Of a stretch of 64,000 nt of DNA, positions 55,105-64,000 are shown piece after piece. The position numbers and the translations under genes are program-made. Under the pieces are notes generated by a model. It ran no database searches. It saw only the letters and a list, made by a program, of their open reading frames with translations, and was not told the origin of the DNA. Position 1 is the first letter of the stretch, and every line of letters starts with the position of its first letter. Source of the stretch: Nitrosomonas oligotropha (GTDB lineage Bacteria > Pseudomonadota > Gammaproteobacteria > Burkholderiales > Nitrosomonadaceae); assembly GCF_900106555.1 (NCBI RefSeq), contig NZ_FNOE01000003.1:62001-126000 (forward strand). Reading direction: 5' to 3'.

Positions 55105-55902
55105 TTACTGATTCACCTTCCCATAACTCCAATACAACATAAACCCGGTAAATAGCATTCCGCCGAATAAATTCCCCGCAATCACCGGCAATCCGTTCCA
55201 CAACCACCAATCCGCGATGGTGATATCCGCGCCGAGCCACATACCGGCGGGAATGACGAACATGTTGACGATGGCGTGTTCATAACCCAAACCGAAGAAC
55301 GTCATGATCGGCAGCCACATCGCGGCGATTTTTCCGATGGTGCTGGTCGAGGTGAACGCCATCACAGCGCCCAAGGTGACCATCCAGTTGCACAGCATCG
55401 CGCTGGTGAACGCGGCGATAGTGCCGTCGAAGCCCAGTTTCGCGTATTCGAGCGTTTTGGTTTCGGCGATGGTGATGGTGCGTTGCAATGCCGGGATAGT
55501 GGCCGGGTCTATCGAGCCCATTTTGGTCGCCACGATGCAGTACAAATACGCATACGTGACGCTACCGATCAGATTCCCGGTCAGCACCCAGGTCCAATTG
55601 ACGAGCAGGCGATTGAACGGAACTCTGTTATCTTTCACGGCAATCGGGATCAGCGCAAAATTACCGGTGGCAAGTTCCAATCCGAGCAGCACGATCATGA
55701 CAAAACCCACTGGAAACACCAGCGCACCGACGATGCCCCAGCCGGTTTGGGTTGCCGCCAGAATCGCCAGCGTGGTGGCGTAACCCAGGAAAGCACCCGA
55801 CAGGAAGCCGCGGATTAGCAACTGTTTGACCGGCAGACTGGCTTTCTTGGCACCCGCCTGCAACATGTTTTCGACGACTTCTTCCGGTTTTACATACGCC
55901 AT
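55105..55902 (-). CDS. Formate/nitrite transporter family channel (NirC/FocA-like)
   Basis: A 265-residue pentameric anion channel subunit with six membrane helices. The family repeat signature is visible in LLGLELATGNFALIPIAV and in FFGLGYEHAIVNMFVIPAGM, whose His lies at the pore centre and controls anion/proton passage. The N-terminal amphipathic gate helix (MAYVKPEEVVENML) is also present. Substrate choice between formate, nitrite and hydrosulfide is not readable from sequence; in an ammonia oxidiser, nitrite handling is the more sensible guess. Confidence 0.92.
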   Translation of the reverse strand: MAYVKPEEVVENMLQAGAKKASLPVKQLLIRGFLSGAFLGYATTLAILAATQTGWGIVGALVFPVGFVMIVLLGLELATGNFALIPIAVKDNRVPFNRLLVNWTWVLTGNLIGSVTYAYLYCIVATKMGSIDPATIPALQRTITIAETKTLEYAKLGFDGTIAAFTSAMLCNWMVTLGAVMAFTSTSTIGKIAAMWLPIMTFFGLGYEHAIVNMFVIPAGMWLGADITIADWWLWNGLPVIAGNLFGGMLFTGFMLYWSYGKVNQ

Positions 55903-55947
55903 ATCCGTGCCCCCTCAGTACAAATTCGAGGCTGCGATTTTAGCGCA

Positions 55948-57141
55948 TTATCCGGCGGAATTTTTTTCAGGCAGAAAGATTTGCAGCAGATCGTTGAGGA
56001 ATCGTCTACCCAAGATAGTCGGCTTGATGCGCAGATGATCGTGCACCAGCAAACCGCGTTGCTCGGCTTCATCCAGCTGTTGCCGCACGGCGCTGAGCGG
56101 CAAGCCGGTGCGTTCCTGGAACAAGGATGTGTCGAATCCGCCGTTCAGCCGCAACGCATTCATCATGAATTCAAAACCACGGTCTTCAGCAGTTACTTCT
56201 TGGTGTGTGTGAACCAACGACTCGCCGGATTGCGCTTTGCCCAGATATTCCTTTGGTTGTTTGTAGCGCATTTGGCGCACGATTTTATCGGCAAAACTGA
56301 TTTTGCTGTGCGCGCCCGCGCCAATCCCCAGATAGTCGCCGAACTGCCAGTAATTCATGTTATGGCGTGACTCCTTGCCTGCGCGCGCAAACGCCGAGGT
56401 TTCGTAATTGCGGTACTGCTGACTTGCCGTAACTTGTTCAATCATTTCCTGCATTGCCGCCGCTTGTTCGTCATCGGGAAGCACAGGCGGAAAACGGTGA
56501 AACAACGTGTTCGGTTCGAGCGTCAGATGATAAGCGGAAATATGCGTAACACCCGCAGCACATGCCGTTTCGATATCGTTTTGCGCTTCTGGCAAAGTCT
56601 GTCCGGGCAATGCATACATCAGGTCGAGATTGATATTATCGAAAATTTTTTGCGCAATTTCGACGGCGCGATGCGCTTCCTGATCGTCATGCACCCGTCC
56701 CAAGGCTTTCAGATGTTGGGGATTAAAACTTTGGATACCGATCGACAAACGGTTAATGCCTGCCGCGCGAAAATCGGCGAATTTCTGCGCTTCAAACGTG
56801 CCCGGATTGGCTTCCAGCGTGACTTCGGCGAAATGCTCCAGCGGCAACAATGTGCGTACCGCCGTCAAGATGGTATCGATCGACCGGGCGCTGAACAGAC
56901 TCGGCGTACCGCCACCGAAAAATACGCTGCTCAGGCGCCGCCCCCACACATCGGCTAGGGCGAGTTCAAGATCGCGTATCAGTGCCGCCACATATTCATC
57001 CTCGGGCGTTTGGTTGTCCTGCCCGCGAATTTCGTGCGAATTGAAATCGCAATAAGGACATTTCTTCAAACACCACGGAATATGAATATACAAACTCAGC
57101 GGCGGCAACGCTTTAAGTTTCGGTACTGGTAAATCGTTCAT
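55948..57141 (-). CDS. hemW: Radical SAM heme chaperone HemW
   Basis: A 397-residue radical SAM protein, long annotated as oxygen-independent coproporphyrinogen oxidase but now known as a heme chaperone. The cluster motif is CLKKCPYCDFNSH (C-x3-C-x2-C, about residues 24-31). GGGTPSLF, LEANPGT and RLSIGIQSFN follow, then the HemN C-terminal domain (GFEFMMNALRLNGGF). It follows the FtsX-like permease by 4 bases and is thus in the ybbA-permease-hemW transcript. Confidence 0.94.
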   Translation of the reverse strand: MNDLPVPKLKALPPLSLYIHIPWCLKKCPYCDFNSHEIRGQDNQTPEDEYVAALIRDLELALADVWGRRLSSVFFGGGTPSLFSARSIDTILTAVRTLLPLEHFAEVTLEANPGTFEAQKFADFRAAGINRLSIGIQSFNPQHLKALGRVHDDQEAHRAVEIAQKIFDNINLDLMYALPGQTLPEAQNDIETACAAGVTHISAYHLTLEPNTLFHRFPPVLPDDEQAAAMQEMIEQVTASQQYRNYETSAFARAGKESRHNMNYWQFGDYLGIGAGAHSKISFADKIVRQMRYKQPKEYLGKAQSGESLVHTHQEVTAEDRGFEFMMNALRLNGGFDTSLFQERTGLPLSAVRQQLDEAEQRGLLVHDHLRIKPTILGRRFLNDLLQIFLPEKNSAG

Positions 57142-57145
57142 GGAT

Positions 57146-59656
57146 TTATCCGATCTTGCGCAACGTCAACAATGGCGGACTCGATAGCGCTGAACGCGTA
57201 CCCAACAAACCGGCGATTAACACACCGGCCACGCCGATGGACACACCCACTGCCCAGATCCAGGGATTAAACGTGTAATTGAGATGCAGTACATGCTTAC
57301 CGATCACATACCCTAACGCACTGGCGCCCGCCGACGCGAATAATCCGGATAGCCCGCCTAGGATCACAAACTCCGCAGCCCAGGCGCGCGACAATTGTTC
57401 ACGCCGGGCGCCCAATGCCCGAAAAATAGCCGCTTCGTAAATGCGCTCATCCTGCGTTGCGGCTATCGCAGCATATAGCACGGCAAAACCAGCCAGCAGC
57501 GTAAACACAAAGACAAATTCAATCGCTTGCGAAACCTGCTGGATCATCTGCTGAACTTGATTGATGACCGTTGCCACATCGACCACCAGAATATTCGGAA
57601 ACGCTTTAACCAATTCATGCACGCGATGAATTTCCGTGGGCGGCACATAGAAACTGGTGATGTAACTGGCCGGATAATTTTCCAGCAAACCGGGAGGCAC
57701 AACGACAAAAAAGTTGACGCGGAAAGTATCCCAATCGATTTTCCGCATGCTGGTGATTTTGGCGGAAAAATGACTGCCCGCGATATCGTAAGTCAGTTCA
57801 TCACCTAGTTTGACGCGAATGGTTTTGGCAATGCCTTCTTCGATCGATAATTCCGCTTTCTGTGTACCGTTCTCCCACCAAGCGCCCTGTACCACTTGGT
57901 TATCCGATCCCAGCTCATCAGCCCAGGTCAAGTTGAACTCACGCCGGATATGTCTTTCCGCATGCAAATCATCGGCATAATCCTCCGCGGATACTTCCTT
58001 TCCATTGATTTTAATCAATCGGCCGCGAACCATAGGATGCATCTGTGGCGGCTCCAGCGCGTGCTGCTGGAAAAATTCCTGCAGTGGTTGCAACTGATCT
58101 GCCTGGATATTCACCAGAAAATGATTCGGCGCATCCGGCGGCAGGCTAGTATGCCAATCGTCGATCAGATCATCCTGGATCAGGGTCAACACCAGCAAGG
58201 CCATCAATCCCAATCCCAGCGCCACCGCTTGCAGAACACTCGAAACCGCGCGACGGCGGATACTGGCCAGACCATAGCGCCACGCGCCGCCTGCCTGATG
58301 TCGCAGGCTCGACAGCAAGCGGATCAGCAACCAGCCGAGACCGCCGAAAATGGCGATGGCTGCGATGAATCCCATCACGATATATAGTCCCAGCTTGAGA
58401 TCTTGCGCTTTCCAGATAAACAACAGGGATAAAGCCGCCAATCCCAGTAAATAACCCGCAATGCTGTGCGCGTTGGACAATCCGATATCCCGGCGCAGCA
58501 CGCGCAATGCCGGAACGCTGCGTAAATTGAGCACCGGTGGCAAGGCAAACCCAAGCAGCAAAACCATCCCCACCAGCAGCCCCTGCACCGCAGGCAGCCA
58601 ATTTGGCCACGGCAACTCGGTTTCCACGAGGCCGGTCAGCCAATGCGTCAGAATTTGCTGCGCGGCAAAACCGAGCAAACAGCCAATGCTACTGGCGATC
58701 ACCCCCAAGGCAACAAAATAATAAACATACAAATAAAACAGCTGGCGCTGGCTCGCGCCCAGACTGCGCATCACGGCGCAGCCGTCCAGATGACGCTGGG
58801 TAAAGCGGCGCACGGCCAAGGCGATTGCGGCAGCGGCCAAAACCACGCTGGCCAGTGCGGCCAGGCTGAGAAATTTTTCCGAGCGCTCCAGCGCGGCTTT
58901 AATTTCCGGGCGCGCATCGCGTATGCCTTCCATTCGTTGCGCTTTGGTCAGTTGAGGTTTTGCCCAATCACGGAATTGCTGCACCGCATGCGGTTCACCC
59001 GCGATCAGCAATTGATAGGCAACACGGCTGCCTTCTTGTATCAGACCGGTCTTTTCCAGATCGGCCGCGTTGATCATGGCGCGCGGCCCCATGTTGATGA
59101 ATCCCACCGAATGATCCGGCTCACGCACTACCAGCTCGGTGACCGTCAATTGCGTGACACCGACATCGACGACATCGCCAACCTTGAGATCCAACCGGGT
59201 CATGGCTTTTTCATCGACCCAGATGGCGCCCAGCTGCGGAATTCCATCAGCTTCGCGGATTTCCGCTTGCGTAGCAGAAGCTTGTGCTGATTGATTGGCC
59301 AAATGCACGCGTCCGCGTAGCGGATAGCCTTCGGTAACCGACTTAATCTCGGTCAGCAGATTGCTGTCCCCATTGGAAATCATGCTGGCAAGTTTGGTCA
59401 GCGATGAAACGGACAAACCGAGCCGCTGAGCTTCATCAGCGTATTGCTCGGGTAGCGGTTGGCTTGAAATAACCAGTAAATCCGCGCCCAGCAATTGATT
59501 GCTTTCACGCGCCAGCGCCGATTCCACCCGGTCGGCAAAAAAACCAACCGTAGCAATGCCGCTGACGGCAATAATCAGAGCCAGCAGCAAAACGTTGAGC
59601 TCACCTGCACGCCAATCGCGGTGCAGCATGCGCAAAGACAGCTTAAAATGATTCAT
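57146..59656 (-). CDS. FtsX-like ABC transporter permease (YbbP-like)
   Basis: An 836-residue inner-membrane permease with two FtsX domains. Membrane segments are seen at about 17-40, 262-285, 312-340, 355-385, 405-425, 428-450, and near 720-836, with two large periplasmic regions between. It pairs with the YbbA-type ATPase 61 bases upstream. In E. coli the YbbAP complex, with TesA nearby, is linked to lipid/ester handling and export; the exact cargo is unclear. Confidence 0.9.
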   Translation of the reverse strand: MNHFKLSLRMLHRDWRAGELNVLLLALIIAVSGIATVGFFADRVESALARESNQLLGADLLVISSQPLPEQYADEAQRLGLSVSSLTKLASMISNGDSNLLTEIKSVTEGYPLRGRVHLANQSAQASATQAEIREADGIPQLGAIWVDEKAMTRLDLKVGDVVDVGVTQLTVTELVVREPDHSVGFINMGPRAMINAADLEKTGLIQEGSRVAYQLLIAGEPHAVQQFRDWAKPQLTKAQRMEGIRDARPEIKAALERSEKFLSLAALASVVLAAAAIALAVRRFTQRHLDGCAVMRSLGASQRQLFYLYVYYFVALGVIASSIGCLLGFAAQQILTHWLTGLVETELPWPNWLPAVQGLLVGMVLLLGFALPPVLNLRSVPALRVLRRDIGLSNAHSIAGYLLGLAALSLLFIWKAQDLKLGLYIVMGFIAAIAIFGGLGWLLIRLLSSLRHQAGGAWRYGLASIRRRAVSSVLQAVALGLGLMALLVLTLIQDDLIDDWHTSLPPDAPNHFLVNIQADQLQPLQEFFQQHALEPPQMHPMVRGRLIKINGKEVSAEDYADDLHAERHIRREFNLTWADELGSDNQVVQGAWWENGTQKAELSIEEGIAKTIRVKLGDELTYDIAGSHFSAKITSMRKIDWDTFRVNFFVVVPPGLLENYPASYITSFYVPPTEIHRVHELVKAFPNILVVDVATVINQVQQMIQQVSQAIEFVFVFTLLAGFAVLYAAIAATQDERIYEAAIFRALGARREQLSRAWAAEFVILGGLSGLFASAGASALGYVIGKHVLHLNYTFNPWIWAVGVSIGVAGVLIAGLLGTRSALSSPPLLTLRKIG

Positions 59657-59717
59657 GAGAATGAGGGCCTTGGTGAAGAAATAAAGAAGAAATACCCACG
59701 CTGCTCAGTTTTTGCAT

Positions 59718-60404
59718 CTACCGTACCAACCGCCCGTCCGCCAATCGGATCTGGCGCGCACAACGCCGCGACAAAGCTTCATCATGCGTAACCAGTACCA
59801 GGGTCGTGCCATGTTCGCGATTGAGTTCAAACATCAAGTCGATAATTTGCACACCGGTAGCCGAATCGAGATTGCCGGTAGGCTCATCGGCCAATAACAA
59901 TTTGGGATCGGTTGCAAACGCACGCGCAATGGCGACCCGCTGCTGCTCTCCGCCGGATAACTGTTTGGGATAATGATGCAGGCGCTGACCCAATCCGACG
60001 CGTTCCAGCAATCTTCGCGCGGTAGTTTCCGCGTTGCCGGTGGCGGCTAATTCGAGCGGCAGCATAACGTTTTCAATCGCGGTCAAGGCAGGCAACAGTT
60101 GGAATGATTGAAACACAAAACCAAGAACCCTGCCGCGCAATGCCGCCCGGCTATCCTCATCCAGCGAGAAAATATCCACCGTATCCAGATGAACTTTCCC
60201 GGAAGTCGGCAAATCCAATCCAGCCAGAAGCCCTAATAAAGTCGATTTACCGGAACCGGATGCGCCTATAATTGCAACCGCTTCACCAGGATTTACTTGC
60301 AATTCGATATCCTGCAATATAGTCAATTGCTGATCGCCGGTATTCACTTGTTTGGTGAGCGCCTGCGTCCAAAGAATGGGTTGATTAATACGATTATCTG
60401 ACAT
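59718..60404 (-). CDS. ABC transporter ATP-binding protein (YbbA-like)
   Basis: A 228-residue ATPase of the LolD/MacB/YbbA group. Walker A GASGSGKSTLL, the Q-loop QSFQLLP, the signature LSGGEQQRVAIARA, Walker B LLLADEPTGNLDS and the H-loop VTHDEA are present. The ATG at 60404 gives the normal N-terminus (SDNRINQPILW); a longer reading would run into tesA. Its start codon overlaps that of the divergent tesA gene by two bases within the sequence CATG. Translated with the FtsX-like permease downstream. Confidence 0.93.
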   Translation of the reverse strand: MSDNRINQPILWTQALTKQVNTGDQQLTILQDIELQVNPGEAVAIIGASGSGKSTLLGLLAGLDLPTSGKVHLDTVDIFSLDEDSRAALRGRVLGFVFQSFQLLPALTAIENVMLPLELAATGNAETTARRLLERVGLGQRLHHYPKQLSGGEQQRVAIARAFATDPKLLLADEPTGNLDSATGVQIIDLMFELNREHGTTLVLVTHDEALSRRCARQIRLADGRLVR

Positions 60405-61047
60405 GAAAAAAAATTTCCTGATTATTCTGATTCTTGTTTTTACTTTCGCCACTCCCGCTACTGCATCCAGCAAAACAGTATTGGTCTTTGGCGATAGCCT
60501 GTCCGCCAATTACGGTATAGCGAGAGAATCTGGCTGGGTTGCATTGCTCACGCAACGGTTACAATCCGAGTTTGCCGATTATCAAATCATCAACGCCAGT
60601 ATCAGCGGTGAAACCACGCTGGGTGGCCGCAACCGGATTCAACAAACCCTTGAGAAACACCACCCTGAGATTATTATCCTTGAGCTTGGTGCAAACGACG
60701 GTTTACGTGGCGCGGCGATTAAATCCATCTATAGCAATCTGGCGGCGATCATTGAAAAATGTCAACAGCACAACGCTTTGGTCTTACTGGCTGGAATGCA
60801 ACTGCCGCCCAATTATGGCATGACTTATACACAAAAGTTCCAGGCTATTTTTCCGCAACTCGCTGAAAATTATAAAATCAAATTAGTGCCATTTCTATTA
60901 GCCGGTTTTGGCGATAAACACGAATATTTTCAGGCCGATGGAATACACCCGAACGAAGTTGCACAGAAAAAGATTGTAGAAAATGTTTGGGAAGTTTTAT
61001 ACACCATGTTTAAAACCAAACAAGTTGCCGCCACCCCGAAAAACTAG
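60403..61047 (+). CDS. tesA: SGNH-type arylesterase/lysophospholipase TesA
   Basis: A 214-residue exported esterase/thioesterase of the SGNH family. A signal peptide (1-21, ending TPATAS) is followed by block I FGDSLSANYGI (nucleophilic Ser), block III GANDGLRG, and block V DGIHPNEVAQ with catalytic Asp and His. The ATG at 60403 shares two bases with the start codon of the divergent ybbA gene, so its ribosome site and promoter must lie inside that gene. The pairing with ybbA-permease is known in gamma- and betaproteobacteria. Confidence 0.95.
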   Translation: MKKNFLIILILVFTFATPATASSKTVLVFGDSLSANYGIARESGWVALLTQRLQSEFADYQIINASISGETTLGGRNRIQQTLEKHHPEIIILELGANDGLRGAAIKSIYSNLAAIIEKCQQHNALVLLAGMQLPPNYGMTYTQKFQAIFPQLAENYKIKLVPFLLAGFGDKHEYFQADGIHPNEVAQKKIVENVWEVLYTMFKTKQVAATPKN

Positions 61048-61077
61048 CAGCGCATTATAGCACTTAGGCTCATTCCA

Positions 61078-62076
61078 TTAAGATCCGCGAGTGTGTGACG
61101 CTTGCGCACGCTCAAGACCATCGATAAATTTCTGTAGATCCATCGACAACGGCGATTGCAGCTGCATGCGCACTCCTGAAACCGGGTGTGTAATACGTAA
61201 CGTGTGAGCATGCAGAAACATACGAGCCAGTTTATTTGCTCCGCTCGCTTTGGCCAATTGCTTGTTCACTTCAAAATCGCCGTACTTATCGTCACCGGCG
61301 ATGGGAAACCCAATATGCGACAAATGGACGCGAATTTGGTGTGTCCGCCCGGTTTTAATCTCGGCATCGAGCAAACTGAAATTTTTCCAGGATTTTTGCA
61401 ACGTGAATATCGTATGCGCCTGCATCGGCTTGCTGTCTTTGTGAGTCCCGCTGGCAACCATTACACGCCGTTCACCGGCTGTTGTCACATATTTATCGAG
61501 CGCCAATTTGACATGTTGCTTGGCGTTACGCCACTCCCCTTTGACCATCACCCGGTAATGCTTTTCCATCAAGCCATCACGAATTTGCCGGTGCAGATCA
61601 ACCAGCGCGCTTCGTTTCTTCGCCAGTAAAAGTACGCCGGATGTCTCCCTATCCAAGCGGTGCACCAGTTCGAGAAATTTCCAGGTTGGATGCTGTGTGC
61701 GCAGCTGTTCGATGACACCGAAACTGATACCGCTGCCACCGTGGACCGCCATGCCGCTGGGTTTATCAATCACCAATAATGCATCGTCTTCATACAAAAT
61801 AGTGAAGTTAAAAAAATTGACCGGTGCAATCTGCTTGACCGCATTCTTTTCGGCGGTCTTGATCGGCGGAATCCGCACCATATCGCCCGATTGCAGGCGA
61901 TAACAGGCATCTATCCGTTTTCCGTTAACACGCACCTGGCCGCTTCTCACCAATTGATAGATGTGGCTTTTCGGTACATTCCTAAAACGCTTGAATAAGA
62001 AATTATCAATCCGCTGATCGTTTTCTTCTTCTCCTATGCATTCTTTGACGATTGATACAGGGGATTGAGTATTCAT
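61078..62076 (-). CDS. rluC: Ribosomal large subunit pseudouridine synthase RluC
   Basis: A 332-residue pseudouridine synthase for positions 955, 2504 and 2580 of 23S rRNA. An S4 RNA-binding domain (about residues 20-80, RIDNFLFKRFRNVPKSHIYQLVRSGQVRVNG, cited by its ends) precedes the catalytic domain with HRLDRETSG (catalytic Asp), SGMAVHGGSG and GRTHQIRVHL. The ATG at 62076 is preferred over a GTG two codons up. It is divergent from rne across 459 bases, the conserved rluC-rne arrangement. Confidence 0.95.
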   Translation of the reverse strand: MNTQSPVSIVKECIGEEENDQRIDNFLFKRFRNVPKSHIYQLVRSGQVRVNGKRIDACYRLQSGDMVRIPPIKTAEKNAVKQIAPVNFFNFTILYEDDALLVIDKPSGMAVHGGSGISFGVIEQLRTQHPTWKFLELVHRLDRETSGVLLLAKKRSALVDLHRQIRDGLMEKHYRVMVKGEWRNAKQHVKLALDKYVTTAGERRVMVASGTHKDSKPMQAHTIFTLQKSWKNFSLLDAEIKTGRTHQIRVHLSHIGFPIAGDDKYGDFEVNKQLAKASGANKLARMFLHAHTLRITHPVSGVRMQLQSPLSMDLQKFIDGLERAQASHTRGS

Positions 62077-62220
62077 TGTCACATTTTTGATTATTTCGGT
62101 TATTGATGCAAAGAAATGCAGATTTCTGACAAAAATCTAAAGATTTTACTCATTTCTTTTTAAAGTTGTTGCTGTAAAATCTACCGGCTATACTCACTAC
62201 CAGCAGCGTTAATAATATTG

Positions 62221-62253
62221 ACATAAAACAAAGTTCTGTTTGGAACTTTATGT
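62221..62253 (+). promoter_or_regulatory. Hairpin in the rne upstream region
   Basis: ACATA and AAGTTC on the left pair with GAACTT and TATGT on the right around a six-base loop TGTTTG, with a five-base AAACA-type bulge on the left arm. It is not followed by a T-run. It could be part of an RNase E-responsive leader or a rho-independent-like structure on the rluC side. Confidence 0.45.
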
Positions 62254-62272
62254 AAAATCTGTTACCTTAAAC

Positions 62273-62322
62273 GGGGACAATAAAACCTACTAAGTAACGA
62301 GGACAATAAAACCTGCTAAGTA
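62273..62322. repeat. Tandem direct repeat, 24 bp x 2, upstream of rne
   Basis: Two near-identical 24-bp units (GRGGACAATAAAACCT, R-CTAAGTA) begin at 62273 and 62299, 26 bases apart. They differ at two positions. As RNA they present two A-rich single-stranded ACAAUAAAACCU stretches, the kind of sequence RNase E cleaves. Confidence 0.8.
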
Positions 62323-62535
62323 GAGCATGGGCGAGCTTTAATGACTTCGACACAAAAAATTTCACCAATAAGAATAAGATATTGAAATATAACAATAAAA
62401 TAATTAGATTGATAAATAAGCATACAATAAAATTATTAAATCAAAGCCTCGTCATTACAACTACGCATACCAAAAAAATCTAACCGAAGAAATTGCGGAT
62501 AGTGTATTTATAAATAGAACACGTAAGGCTTGTAA

Positions 62536-64000
62536 ATGAAACGAATGTTATTTAATGCGACCCAACCTGAAGAGTTGCGAGTTGCAATCGTCAATGGTCA
62601 GACACTGATCGACCTTGACATAGAATCTATCAGTAAGGAACAACGTAAAAGCAATATCTACAAAGCTGTCATCACACGAATTGAACCCAGTCTGGAAGCC
62701 GCATTTGTAGATTATGGCTGCGAACGTCACGGTTTTTTACCCTTCAAAGAAATAGCCTCCTCTTGTCTTGCCGAAAATGGTACCGCCAATGGCCGTATTC
62801 AGGATCTATTGCAAGAAGGCCAGGAATTAATCGTACAAGTCGATAAAGATGAGCGTGGCACAAAAGGCGCCGCGCTGACAACCTATATCTCGCTGGCTGG
62901 CCGGTATCTGGTTTTAATACCCAACAATCCCAATAGCGGGGGCGTATCACGCCGTATCACCGGTGAAGAACGCAACGATTTACGCGAAGTGATCGCGCAG
63001 CTCCAAGTTCCTGATGGAATGAGCATCATTGCCAGAACTGCCGGAATCGGCCGCAGCACGGAAGAGTTGCAATGGGATTTGAATTACCTGACACAGCTCT
63101 GGTATGCGATTGAGGAAGCAGCCAATCATCAGGATGGTGTTTTTCTGATCTATCAGGAAAGCAGCTTGGTGATTCGCGCGATCCGCGACTATTTCAGCCA
63201 GGAAATCGGTGAAATCTTAATCGACAGCCGCGACATCTATGAACAAGCCAGTCAATTCATGGCGCATGTCATGCCCGCCAATGTTGATCGCCTGAAGTTT
63301 TATCACGACGATGTGCCGCTTTTTTCACGCTTTCAGATCGAACATCAGATAGAAACGGCCTATTCCAGGCAGGTTACGCTTCCTTCCGGCGGCGCAATTG
63401 TGATTGATCACACAGAAGCGTTGGTATCGGTTGACGTCAACTCAGCACGCGCTATCCGTGGATTGGATATTGAACATACTGCTTTAAATACCAATCTTGA
63501 AGCCGCTGATGAAATCGCCCGGCAATTGCGCTTGCGCGACTTGGGCGGATTGATCGTCATCGACTTTATTGATATGGATGTGCAGCGCAATCAACGTGAA
63601 GTTGAAGCCAGGTTACACGAAGCATTGCGGCAAGATCGCGCGCGCATCCAAGTTGGAAAAATATCGCGTTTTGGCCTTCTGGAGTTATCACGGCAACGCC
63701 TGCGCCCTTCCCTGGGTGAAAGCAATTATATTCCGTGCACACGCTGCCAAGGTACCGGATTTATCCGCGGAACCGATTCTTCGGCACTGCATGTGCTAAG
63801 AATCATCCAGGAAGAAGCCATGAAAGAAAACACCAGTGCATTGCACGTCCAGCTTCCAGTGGATGTGGCCACTTACCTTCTGAATGAGAAGCGAGCGGAA
63901 ATTTATGATATTGAAGTGCGACAGCGGATCAGTATCGTCCTCATACCTAATATCCATATTGAAACACCCACATACAATATCACTCGAATACGCCACGAAG
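62536..64000 (+). CDS. rne: Ribonuclease E (5' part, continues past the window)
   Basis: The first 488 residues of RNase E, the main endonuclease of RNA decay and processing; the gene runs off the right edge. An S1 domain (about 38-120, [24 protein letters not shown]) is followed by the 5'-sensor and RNase H-like regions and the DNase I-like catalytic part with the two metal-binding Asp residues in VSVDVNSAR and IVIDFIDMD (about 298-345). The zinc-link CTRCQGTG (about 402-409) needed for tetramer formation is intact. The scaffold domain that would bind degradosome partners lies outside the window. It starts with ATG at 62536. Confidence 0.97.
   Translation, partial: MKRMLFNATQPEELRVAIVNGQTLIDLDIESISKEQRKSNIYKAVITRIEPSLEAAFVDYGCERHGFLPFKEIASSCLAENGTANGRIQDLLQEGQELIVQVDKDERGTKGAALTTYISLAGRYLVLIPNNPNSGGVSRRITGEERNDLREVIAQLQVPDGMSIIARTAGIGRSTEELQWDLNYLTQLWYAIEEAANHQDGVFLIYQESSLVIRAIRDYFSQEIGEILIDSRDIYEQASQFMAHVMPANVDRLKFYHDDVPLFSRFQIEHQIETAYSRQVTLPSGGAIVIDHTEALVSVDVNSARAIRGLDIEHTALNTNLEAADEIARQLRLRDLGGLIVIDFIDMDVQRNQREVEARLHEALRQDRARIQVGKISRFGLLELSRQRLRPSLGESNYIPCTRCQGTGFIRGTDSSALHVLRIIQEEAMKENTSALHVQLPVDVATYLLNEKRAEIYDIEVRQRISIVLIPNIHIETPTYNITRIRHE

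Larger units (their letters stand above)
62077..62535 (+). promoter_or_regulatory. rluC-rne intergenic region with probable long rne leader
   Basis: A 459-base AT-rich divergent region. In E. coli the rne message has a long structured 5' leader that RNase E itself cleaves for feedback control; the size and position here fit such a leader, but the transcript start is not known. It contains a hairpin (62221-62253) and a 24-bp direct repeat (62273-62322), listed separately. AAGG eight bases before the ATG at 62536 is the rne ribosome site. Confidence 0.5.

Overview
This 64-kb window is bacterial chromosome, densely coding, with no rRNA, tRNA, CRISPR array or intact insertion sequence visible. 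Gene content and order (ndk-rlmN-pilF-rodZ-ispG-hisS-yfgM-bamB-der; uvrC-pgsA; flhB-flhA-flhF-flhG-fliA-motC-motD) are those of a betaproteobacterium. Two PEP-CTERM exported proteins, a nitrite/formate-type channel, heterotrophy-poor content and moderate GC suggest a Nitrosomonas-like ammonia oxidiser. That taxonomic call is inference from gene content, not from a marker gene comparison.

Layout. 1-1.7 kb: start of a UMF1-type MFS transporter and fumC. 1.8-4.5 kb: AT-richer accessory patch with the mobile mystery protein A/B pair (XRE regulator plus Fic protein), a PD-(D/E)XK nuclease-like gene bracketed by two copies of a palindromic repeat, and an unrecognised 278-residue protein. 4.6-8.8 kb: class Ia ribonucleotide reductase nrdA-nrdB with an NrdR box upstream. 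9.3-12.4 kb: a D12-class adenine methylase homologue that has lost its catalytic motifs, a PEP-CTERM phytase/esterase-like protein with a near-ideal Pho box, and a small HTH protein. 12.5-19.1 kb: yaiI, pgsA, uvrC, a tautomerase, a uracil-DNA glycosylase and a Pat-like acyl-CoA synthetase/acetyltransferase. 19.3-30.5 kb: the der-to-ndk housekeeping block plus DUF3025 and EI24 genes.

30.7-39.4 kb is flagellar: flgM-flgN behind a sigma-28 promoter, convergent with flhB-flhA-flhF-flhG-fliA-motC-motD, so the sigma factor FliA and its anti-sigma factor FlgM sit side by side. 39.6-47.6 kb: a penicillin acylase-family hydrolase, pepP with a small membrane protein, the amgK-murU peptidoglycan recycling pair, ubiK and comM/yifB. 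47.8-50.6 kb: a GC-rich TIR-STAND-TPR protein that looks like a horizontally acquired defence sensor. 50.8-52.9 kb: an EAL phosphodiesterase with degenerate GGDEF followed by a BLUF photoreceptor, a probable blue-light/c-di-GMP module. 53.3-55.9 kb: second PEP-CTERM protein with terminator, a hemerythrin, a membrane-anchored unknown and an FNT channel. 56-64 kb: hemW, a YbbAP-type ABC exporter divergent from tesA with overlapping start codons, rluC, and the 5' part of rne behind a long, repeat-bearing leader.

The items most deserving attention are the catalytically dead methylase homologue with a histidine cluster, the Pho box in front of the PEP-CTERM phytase-like gene, the TIR-STAND protein, the BLUF/EAL pair, and the operator array of the mobile mystery pair.
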